From Flavobacterium urocaniciphilum (GTDB lineage: Bacteria > Bacteroidota > Bacteroidia > Flavobacteriales > Flavobacteriaceae): a stretch of 64,000 nt of DNA. Below, in pieces: positions 24,958 to 31,820 of the stretch. The stretch covers positions 124,001-188,000 of the forward strand of contig NZ_FOEI01000004.1 in the NCBI RefSeq assembly GCF_900110615.1, given 5' to 3'. Every line of letters begins with the position of its first letter. Within the stretch, counting starts at the first letter, position 1. Under the pieces are notes generated by a model, which was given only the letters and a program-made list of their open reading frames with translations, ran no database searches and was not told where the DNA came from. Made by a program: the position numbers and the translations under genes.

Positions 24958-26448
24958 TTATTTAAAAATAACACGAAATGCATTTATAATATCTTCAATA
25001 GGTTCTGTACCAACTGAAATTCGAAGCAAATCTGGATTCAAACCTAAATCGTTTAATTTCAACAAACCTAAATCGGATTTCAAATAATTATAATGCGCCA
25101 AATACACATAAGGCATCGCTAAAGTAAATTCCGTTCCTAAACTTGGACCTTTGGCTAATTTCAATTGATCATAATAATACTCTAAATCTTTATCGAAAAC
25201 TACAGAAAGCAACCCTGGAATTAAATTCCCTTTTTTAATTTTCGAAAAGTTTTTTGTGCTTTTTTCATCTAAAACACATTTAATTTCTTTTACTTTTGAT
25301 TGGCTTTTTAAATATTCATACAATAAAATTGTATTTTCAGAAATCTTTTGCACTCGATTTTCATATTCTAAAATCTCATATCCTAAACGCTTAATTTCAC
25401 CTTCAAATGGTTCAATCACATAATCATTAATTTCTGAAATTAACGCATCTTCTTTTACTATAATAGCTCCAAAAAGTAAATCGGCATTTCCACACGCGAA
25501 CTTGGTTAAACTTTCAACTGCTACATCACAATATGGTAAAACATCTACACAGTAAGGCGATGCCAAAGTATTATCAATTATTAATTTTACAGAATAACGC
25601 GAACAAAGTTCATATAAATTCGGCAAATCAACACATTGTAAAAGCGGATTACTCACTACTTCTGTAATTAAAACAGCTACTTTTTGATGATTATTTTCTA
25701 ACCAATTTTCCAATTGATCTAAATCGAAAATATTTATTTGAATATGCGAATTGACATTTCTTTCAATAATTTCCATCGTATCTACATACAACCAGCCCAA
25801 TTGAACAATTTGCGTTTTACCAAATTCTTTTTGATACGCCACCAATGCTTCTGTTGCCGCATATAAAGCATTCATGCCACAATTCGATAGAATAATTTTA
25901 TCAGAAGTTGTACCATAAGCTTCACTCAATGTATTTTTTATATTTTGAACACCTTGATTTTCCGAAACTTGGTCTTCTTCGAAAATTGAGCCTATTAAAC
26001 CTAATTCAAACAATGTAGCTTCAGCTTTTCTTGAACTAATAATTAATCCAGCATTTCGAATAAAAACAGAATATTTCTTAACATTTGTATCATTACTATC
26101 TAAAATCAAAAAAACATTTTTAAACTTGTCTTCCACAAATTCTAAAGTAACTCCGAACTTTTTTTCAATACAATTTACCGCCTGAACTGAGGTTACCGGA
26201 ATGATAATTTCATTATTCGAAATCTTATACTTTTCCTTTATAAATTGTGTCAATTGTTTGACAAAATGATTTTGAAAAAATCGCGGATAACCTGATTTCA
26301 TTTTATTGATTACTTTCGACTTCCCTTCTTCATAATCAATAACATTTTGTATTTTAGGTAAACTTACCGAAACTGCATGAGGATTATCCAAAGGAAGCGT
26401 TTCCCCACAAGGAATTTCGAAAAAATAATCATTTAATACTTCATTCAT
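24958..26448 (-). CDS. PLP-dependent cystathionine gamma-synthase-like enzyme of the fungal STR2 type
   Basis: From ATG 26448 the protein is 496 residues; an in-frame ATG at 26460 overlaps the upstream stop and is less likely. The N-terminal part has LPLDNPHAVSVSLPKIQNV and MKSGYPRFFQNH, which I recognise from fungal cystathionine gamma-synthases (STR2/met-7 type) rather than from ordinary bacterial MetB. The C-terminal 300 residues form a Cys/Met-metabolism PLP domain with the likely pyridoxal Lys in VESLTKFACGNADL and substrate-site GTEFTLAMPY. It follows a MetB-like gene with a 2-nt gap. It probably joins cysteine or sulfide to an activated homoserine; the exact reaction is uncertain. Confidence 0.8.
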   Translation of the reverse strand: MNEVLNDYFFEIPCGETLPLDNPHAVSVSLPKIQNVIDYEEGKSKVINKMKSGYPRFFQNHFVKQLTQFIKEKYKISNNEIIIPVTSVQAVNCIEKKFGVTLEFVEDKFKNVFLILDSNDTNVKKYSVFIRNAGLIISSRKAEATLFELGLIGSIFEEDQVSENQGVQNIKNTLSEAYGTTSDKIILSNCGMNALYAATEALVAYQKEFGKTQIVQLGWLYVDTMEIIERNVNSHIQINIFDLDQLENWLENNHQKVAVLITEVVSNPLLQCVDLPNLYELCSRYSVKLIIDNTLASPYCVDVLPYCDVAVESLTKFACGNADLLFGAIIVKEDALISEINDYVIEPFEGEIKRLGYEILEYENRVQKISENTILLYEYLKSQSKVKEIKCVLDEKSTKNFSKIKKGNLIPGLLSVVFDKDLEYYYDQLKLAKGPSLGTEFTLAMPYVYLAHYNYLKSDLGLLKLNDLGLNPDLLRISVGTEPIEDIINAFRVIFK

Positions 26449-26450
26449 AA

Positions 26451-27620
26451 TTATACACATTTAATAGTTTCAACTTTTAAAGCTTGTTGAATATCTGCAA
26501 TTAAATCGTTCACATTTTCCAATCCAACAGAAATTCGCACTGTCGCATGCGTCAAGCCAATTTTTTTCAAATCTTCATCTGAATAAGTCGCATGACTCAT
26601 TTTTGATGGAATTTCCAAACGAGAATCCGATGTTCCAAAAGACACTTTTTCTCCAAATAGTTTAGTATTTCGAATTAATTGTTCCGCTTTTTCTGCCGAT
26701 GACAAGGTAATTGTTAATACCGCTGGAATGATTTCCATTTGACGTTTCGCCAATTCATATTGTGGATGCGATGGCAATCCTGGAAATTTCACTTCCAACA
26801 CTTCTGGTAAAGAATTTAAAAATTCCGAAAGCTGAATCGCACTTTGCTCTTGAGTTTTCATTCTATATACTAAAGTTGGTAAACCAAGAGAAACTAAAAA
26901 AACATCAAACGGACTCTGTGCTCTTCCATTGGCATTGGAGAAATAATTCAAACGCTCTGCCCAATATTCTGATTTTGCTACAATCGCTCCAGCCACAACA
27001 CTACCATGACCTGATATAAACTTCGTTGCCGAAAATAGAGAAAAATCGGCACCCAAAACCAACGGTTTCTGGGCGGCAAATGTTGCCATGCTATTATCTA
27101 CTGCAAAAAGCGAGTTGTATTTTTTACTTAATTCGGCAATTGCTTGTAAATCGACAATTTTTAAACTTGGATTTGTTGGCGATTCACATAAAATCAGTTT
27201 TATTTTATTTTGTTGTAAGACAGATTCCACTTCGGTTACATTGGTAAAATCTGCGTAACACGTTTGAATATCATTCTTTTCTAATAAAATATTCAACAAT
27301 CTATAAGTGCCGCCATAACAATCTCTCTCGACTAAAATCACATCATCCGTTTTAAGAACAGTATCAAAAAGTAAAGCCAAAGCAGAAACACCAGTATTGA
27401 CACAAACACAACCTGCACCTTCTTCTGCAATGGCAAAAATATCTTCTAATGCATTTCGAGTGGGATTATCTGTTCTTGAATAATCGTAATTTTTATTATT
27501 TGGAAATTGTCTTTTTTGATCGAAAGTTGCTGTGTTATAAATTGGCAAATGGGTAGCTCCATAAGAATCTACTAAGTTGGAATGTTGTGCTATATTAGCT
27601 AATAAAGTTTCAAGTTGCAT
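26451..27620 (-). CDS. metB: Transsulfuration PLP enzyme (cystathionine gamma-synthase/lyase family)
   Basis: The 389-residue protein has the family motifs YDYSRTDNPTRNALE (about 43-57), CVNTGVSAL, CESPTNPSLKIVD, the pyridoxal Lys in FSATKFISGHGSVVAG, and the C-terminal RISVGLENVNDLI. The role is formation of cystathionine or homocysteine from acetylhomoserine (from MetX). Cystathionine gamma-synthase, gamma-lyase and acetylhomoserine sulfhydrylase are hard to separate by eye, so metB is a working label. It is first in a two-gene unit behind a Met-rich leader attenuator. Confidence 0.85.
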   Translation of the reverse strand: MQLETLLANIAQHSNLVDSYGATHLPIYNTATFDQKRQFPNNKNYDYSRTDNPTRNALEDIFAIAEEGAGCVCVNTGVSALALLFDTVLKTDDVILVERDCYGGTYRLLNILLEKNDIQTCYADFTNVTEVESVLQQNKIKLILCESPTNPSLKIVDLQAIAELSKKYNSLFAVDNSMATFAAQKPLVLGADFSLFSATKFISGHGSVVAGAIVAKSEYWAERLNYFSNANGRAQSPFDVFLVSLGLPTLVYRMKTQEQSAIQLSEFLNSLPEVLEVKFPGLPSHPQYELAKRQMEIIPAVLTITLSSAEKAEQLIRNTKLFGEKVSFGTSDSRLEIPSKMSHATYSDEDLKKIGLTHATVRISVGLENVNDLIADIQQALKVETIKCV

Positions 27621-27651
27621 GTTATATGTGTTTAAGTTTAGACAAAAAAAA

Positions 27652-27671
27652 ACCTCTACAAAAGCAGAGGT
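27652..27671 (-). terminator. Attenuator terminator of the metB leader
   Basis: ACCTCTGC pairs with GTAGAGGT (one G-U) across TTTT, followed by nine T on the minus strand, about 25 nt before metB. The arm CTCTGC can pair with GCAGGG in the leader ORF (27718-27713), using one G-U pair. Confidence 0.85.
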
Positions 27672-27697
27672 CTATTTATATTTTTAATTTTTTAGAT

Positions 27698-27775
27698 TTA
27701 ACAAATAGAATACCCTGCGGAAAATTTCCACATCATCATCATTTGCATCATCATATGATTTGTTGTTCTTAGCAT
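27698..27775 (-). CDS. Met-rich leader peptide of the metB operon (25 aa)
   Basis: The peptide begins MLRTTNHMMMQMMMMW and ends KFSAGYSIC. Seven Met codons occur in eight positions. The DNA after them, GTGGAAATTTTCCGCAGGG, is a diverged version of the block in the metX and cys leaders. GCAGGG keeps pairing with the terminator arm through a G-U wobble. Strong stalling is expected when charged tRNA-Met is scarce. Confidence 0.85.
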   Translation of the reverse strand: MLRTTNHMMMQMMMMWKFSAGYSIC

Positions 27776-27794
27776 GTTATTATTTTAATCGAGG

Positions 27795-27886
27795 CAAAAT
27801 TAGAATTATTTTCTAATATAATAAAATTTATAGTTTATTTTTCTATTTTTTACTATTTTAAATAATCTTTATAGATTTTTTATCTA
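27795..27886 (-). promoter_or_regulatory. metB operon promoter with three spaced palindromes
   Basis: The -7 box TAATTTTG lies at 27802-27795. TAGA-N7-TCTA at 27801-27815 overlaps it by 2 nt, TAGT-N7-TCTA lies at 27831-27845 and TAGA-N7-TCTA at 27872-27886. Spacings are 30 and 41 bp, the same as at metX. The distal site lies about 120 bp from the divergent metK promoter. Confidence 0.65.
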
Positions 27887-28001
27887 CTTAAAACCTTTTA
27901 CAGACTAGTTATTTTTGTTAAATATCCTGAAAAAGCATCTTCATTTTACAGAATAAAAACAAAATATTACAAATAATAACTTGTATATCAATTTGATTTT
28001 A

Positions 28002-28009
28002 TAAATTTG
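28002..28009 (+). promoter_or_regulatory. -7 box of metK
   Basis: TAAATTTG matches TAnnTTTG, with TTG 18 nt upstream (27981-27983). The transcript would begin just before the SAM-II aptamer. Confidence 0.65.
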
Positions 28010-28019
28010 CGCCACAATT

Positions 28020-28095
28020 AAAGAGGAAAAATTTGAACTGATTGCAACCTCTTAATACTGGAACTTATTCCGTATTATAAAAAATGCTAAAGCAG
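28020..28095 (+). promoter_or_regulatory. SAM-II-type riboswitch upstream of metK
   Basis: P1 pairs AAGAGG (28021-28026) with CCTCTT (28048-28053). The loop between contains TTTGAACTGATTGCAA, matching the SAM-II core that ends in ATTGCAA. The conserved 3' strand ATGCTAAAG is at 28084-28092. Between P1 and the 3' strand is an extra hairpin (AATAC-GGAA/TTCC-GTATT, 28054-28076). The 3' strand can instead pair with CTTTAGTAT at 28106-28114, a likely switch helix. High S-adenosylmethionine should restrict its own synthesis. I assign it by consensus memory, without a covariance search. Confidence 0.82.
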
Positions 28096-28164
28096 AAACA
28101 CCTTCCTTTAGTATTTACTTGCAATTTTTTCGACAATATTAATATAAATCATATTTAGATAATT

Positions 28165-29436
28165 ATGGCATATTTATTTACGTCAGAATCTGTGAGTGAA
28201 GGACATCCAGATAAAATTGCAGATCAAATTAGTGATGCATTAATTGACAACTTTTTAGCATTTGACCCATCGTCAAAAGTAGCTTGTGAAACTTTAGTTA
28301 CAACTGGACAAGTTATTTTGGCTGGTGAAGTAAAATCAAACACTTATTTAGATGTTCAAAACATTGCTCGTGATGTAATCAAGAAAATTGGTTATACCAA
28401 AAGTGAATATATGTTCGAAGCAAATTCTTGTGGAATTTTATCGGCTATTCATGAACAATCTGATGATATTAACAGAGGGGTTGACAGAGCTGCAGCAACT
28501 GATTTCGAATCGAAAGCAAATGCTCAAGGAGCAGGTGACCAAGGAATTATGTTTGGTTATGCTACTAACGAGACTGCAGATTTAATGCCATTAGCTTTAG
28601 ATTTATCTCATAAATTATTACAAGAATTAGCAGAATTAAGAAGAGAAAATTCGGCAATTACTTATTTACGTCCAGATGCAAAATCGCAAGTTACTTTAGA
28701 GTACAACGACGAAAATAAGCCAGTAAGAATTGACTCTATCGTAGTTTCAACACAGCATGATGATTTCGATGAAGAAACAGCTATGTTAGCTAAAATCAAA
28801 AAAGATATTATTGAAATTTTAGTTCCTAGAATTTTAGCAAAATACCCACAATATGCTCATTTATTTAATGACAACATTGAATACCACATTAACCCTACTG
28901 GAAAATTCGTAATTGGAGGACCACACGGAGATACTGGATTAACAGGTAGAAAAATTATCGTTGATACATATGGTGGTAAAGGTGCTCATGGTGGTGGTGC
29001 TTTCTCTGGAAAAGATCCAAGTAAAGTTGACCGTAGTGCTGCTTATGCTGCAAGACACATTGCTAAAAACTTAGTTGCTGCTGGTGTAGCCAATGAGATT
29101 TTAGTGCAAGTTTCTTACGCAATTGGAGTTGCTAAACCATGTAACATTTATGTAAACACTTACGGAACAGCTAACAATGGTTTATCTGACGCTGTAATTG
29201 CTGATAAAGTGGCTCAATTATTTGATTTAAGACCTTATGCAATTGAGCAAAACTTAAAGTTAAGAACACCAATTTATAGCGAAACTGCTGCTTACGGACA
29301 CATGGGTCGTAAAAATGAAGTGGTTACTAAAACTTTCGTATCGCCAACTGGTGAGAAAAAAGAAGTTCAAGTTGAATTATTCACTTGGGAAAAATTAGAC
29401 AGAGTTGCAGATATTAAAACTGCTTTTGGAATCTAA
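28165..29436 (+). CDS. metK: S-adenosylmethionine synthetase
   Basis: The 423-residue enzyme makes S-adenosylmethionine from methionine and ATP. It has [18 protein letters not shown] at the N-terminus, [13 protein letters not shown], the loop [21 protein letters not shown] and AYGHMGRK near the C-terminus. It is somewhat longer than the typical 380-390 residues. It is transcribed alone, divergent from the metB operon, with a SAM-II riboswitch in its leader and a strong terminator just after the stop. Confidence 0.97.
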   Translation: MAYLFTSESVSEGHPDKIADQISDALIDNFLAFDPSSKVACETLVTTGQVILAGEVKSNTYLDVQNIARDVIKKIGYTKSEYMFEANSCGILSAIHEQSDDINRGVDRAAATDFESKANAQGAGDQGIMFGYATNETADLMPLALDLSHKLLQELAELRRENSAITYLRPDAKSQVTLEYNDENKPVRIDSIVVSTQHDDFDEETAMLAKIKKDIIEILVPRILAKYPQYAHLFNDNIEYHINPTGKFVIGGPHGDTGLTGRKIIVDTYGGKGAHGGGAFSGKDPSKVDRSAAYAARHIAKNLVAAGVANEILVQVSYAIGVAKPCNIYVNTYGTANNGLSDAVIADKVAQLFDLRPYAIEQNLKLRTPIYSETAAYGHMGRKNEVVTKTFVSPTGEKKEVQVELFTWEKLDRVADIKTAFGI

Positions 29437-29460
29437 TAATTTTCAAATTCAATTATAAAA

Positions 29461-29492
29461 AAACCCGTCTTGTTAATTTACTAGACGGGTTT
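29461..29492. terminator. Bidirectional terminator between metK and a convergent gene
   Basis: AAACCCGTCT and AGACGGGTTT form a 10-bp stem. T-rich tracts follow on both strands, serving metK and the minus-strand gene ending at 29503. Confidence 0.9.
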
Positions 29493-29502
29493 TTTATTTT
29501 AA

Positions 29503-31701
29503 TTAGTCTTCATATAATTTTCGAAGCTCTTCTTCTTTAGCTTTCAAAACATCTAACTTCACTTTTACTTCATTCGCTTTAGCAGTATTAGCAATTTCTA
29601 TATTATAATCGTAAAGTGCTTGATACACTTGAATATTATTTTTAGAAACCGTATTAGCAAAATCTAACCATTTTTTAACTTCATTGTATTTTGAAGTAGC
29701 TTTATGCTTTAAGATATATTGAGAGGCAGAAGCAAAAACTTCACCATAATAATTTTTCAAATCATTCCATTCTGAAACTCTTTCATAAATTTCATTCATT
29801 TCTTCATATTCTGCATTTAAATTATCGAATAACATATTATTCGCATTAACCTTAGCATGTAATTGATTAATTATATTTACAATAGCATCTACTTCAGAAT
29901 TTTTATGCGAAACAACTTCTAAAAACGCTTTAATGGTAGCTACACTATAATTAGATTTAATCATTATGTTTTTAGAAATCTCCTCATAAGTTGCATCTTT
30001 TTTATCTTCTAAATTCATGATATAGATAGCAACATCATTCAAAATCTTTATTTTTTTAAATTTATCTGCATCATAATTAATCGCATAAGCTAAGTATTTT
30101 TTAGCATCATCTTTAGAAATTGAATTTTCTTTATTGAAAAATTTTTGAGAATTATAATCATATATAACTTCATTTAACAAAACTCCAATTAAGTTTTCAT
30201 CTACAATTTTTTTCGCTTGATAAGAAATAAAGATGTCTTTTAACTTCTGGTTAAAAACCACTTGTGAGGTTTTAATCGAGTAAAATTCAAATTTAGATTT
30301 ATTATAATTTTCAGCAACCACAACATCATCAGATACCGCAGCAACTGTATCTGTTGGAATTACATAATCATCCACATATTTATTATATGGAATATCAAAA
30401 AATCGATCGTAGTAACTATTTTTATTTTCTATAAATACTTGTAATAATTTAGCATTATCAACCGTTTTAGCCGAAAGCAATTCATCTACCTGTTTTGCTC
30501 TTTGTGCAACTACAATTTTATCTGGAAAATCATATTTATTTACTTCATCCGATAAGTCATTGTATCTTCCTTTATACGTTGCCAACACTTGTTTTTTATC
30601 ATCTAAAATTACCGCAACAGGAAATTTTGTTATTCCATTGGCTTTTAATAATTTTTCGTCTTTTGAAGTTGCATTATAAAAATTGAATTTATCGTATTCT
30701 TCATTATACGCATCATACATATCATAACTTACTGCTGTATTGTAATCTTCAATAATTTCATCAAATTCTTTTTGTTGATTCTTACTTTTCGGATTGTAAT
30801 ACAATACTAAATATTTTGATTTTAAATTCTTAATTGCATCTTCCAAATTAGTTTCCACTTTTACAGAAAACTTATAATCCGATTCTCTATCTCCGTAATC
30901 ATCATAAGCATACGCAGTAGTATCAATAGCTGTAGAGTCAGAGAACATTTCAAAACCTTCTTTTTTACCTTTGTAGGTCCAGTTTAATTCTCTACTTTTT
31001 GAAATTGGCTTTTCAAAATCAGATTTTGGCAAATTATTTCTATTTTGAAAAGTTATTGGATCTTTACCACCCATCGCAATCGTTAATGATTTATCTTCAT
31101 TTAGTTTTCCAGATAAATCTAATTCTCTAAAAATATTACTGTTTGTTTCCACTGTAATCTTAACAACATCAGATGGTATAATATATTTTTCAATGTTTGC
31201 CGATTTCTTTTTGTCTTTTACAAAGTATAACGCATAAGGTCTTGGCAATGAAAAAGATATTTTTTTATCTTCTTTACTTTTTTCTGCATTATATAAATCC
31301 TCATTATATTCTTCTAACGCGTCTTTATCGAAATATTCGTTTAAACTTTTATATACAATAGGACCATTTTCTTTTTCTTGTACACCAAGATGAATTCCCG
31401 ACATAAAATTAAAAACACTTGTAGGTTCAGAAAAAATAGTAATTTCTTTTGATGATGATTTTCCTTTTTCAAATTTTAAATCAAAATCATATTCATCCAA
31501 TCTATTTTCAAAATAAATCGAATCATTTTCCATTTTGTATTTCCCTGAAAAAATAGCTAAATGATACGTGTTATCATTATTGATAATCAAATTAATTCCC
31601 GATGTTGGCTTTTCAACACTGATGTATTCACCAGAAATTGGATTAGTTTGCGCAATTGAAAACTGTGCTACAATTGCAAAAAGAAAGAAGATTTTTTTCA
31701 T
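29503..31701 (-). CDS. Secreted protein of unknown function with a thioredoxin-like region
   Basis: The 732-residue protein has a signal peptide (MKKIFFLFAIVAQFSIAQ). The first 200 residues look like a beta-rich domain. Residues about 290-400 look thioredoxin-like (KYLVLYYNPKSKNQQKEF, then GITKFPVAVILDDKKQVLATY with the cis-Pro), but the CxxC active site is absent. The C-terminal 300 residues are mostly helical and charged. It is probably periplasmic or envelope-associated and not a redox enzyme. I do not recognise a named family. It is monocistronic and convergent with metK. Confidence 0.75.
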   Translation of the reverse strand: MKKIFFLFAIVAQFSIAQTNPISGEYISVEKPTSGINLIINNDNTYHLAIFSGKYKMENDSIYFENRLDEYDFDLKFEKGKSSSKEITIFSEPTSVFNFMSGIHLGVQEKENGPIVYKSLNEYFDKDALEEYNEDLYNAEKSKEDKKISFSLPRPYALYFVKDKKKSANIEKYIIPSDVVKITVETNSNIFRELDLSGKLNEDKSLTIAMGGKDPITFQNRNNLPKSDFEKPISKSRELNWTYKGKKEGFEMFSDSTAIDTTAYAYDDYGDRESDYKFSVKVETNLEDAIKNLKSKYLVLYYNPKSKNQQKEFDEIIEDYNTAVSYDMYDAYNEEYDKFNFYNATSKDEKLLKANGITKFPVAVILDDKKQVLATYKGRYNDLSDEVNKYDFPDKIVVAQRAKQVDELLSAKTVDNAKLLQVFIENKNSYYDRFFDIPYNKYVDDYVIPTDTVAAVSDDVVVAENYNKSKFEFYSIKTSQVVFNQKLKDIFISYQAKKIVDENLIGVLLNEVIYDYNSQKFFNKENSISKDDAKKYLAYAINYDADKFKKIKILNDVAIYIMNLEDKKDATYEEISKNIMIKSNYSVATIKAFLEVVSHKNSEVDAIVNIINQLHAKVNANNMLFDNLNAEYEEMNEIYERVSEWNDLKNYYGEVFASASQYILKHKATSKYNEVKKWLDFANTVSKNNIQVYQALYDYNIEIANTAKANEVKVKLDVLKAKEEELRKLYED

Positions 31702-31756
31702 TTAAATAGAATGTTTTGTATGGAGTAAAAGTATAGTTTTCTATTGGTAACACAAA

Positions 31757-31786
31757 AAAATCTCAACTAAAATTAGTTGAGATTTT
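31757..31786 (-). terminator. Terminator after the outer-membrane receptor-like gene
   Basis: AAAATCTCAACT and AGTTGAGATTTT form a 12-bp stem with T-rich sequence on the minus strand, 35 nt past the end of the gene at 31821. Confidence 0.85.
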
Positions 31787-31820
31787 AAATTTTTTCTTAC
31801 ATAATTATTAATTGAAAATA

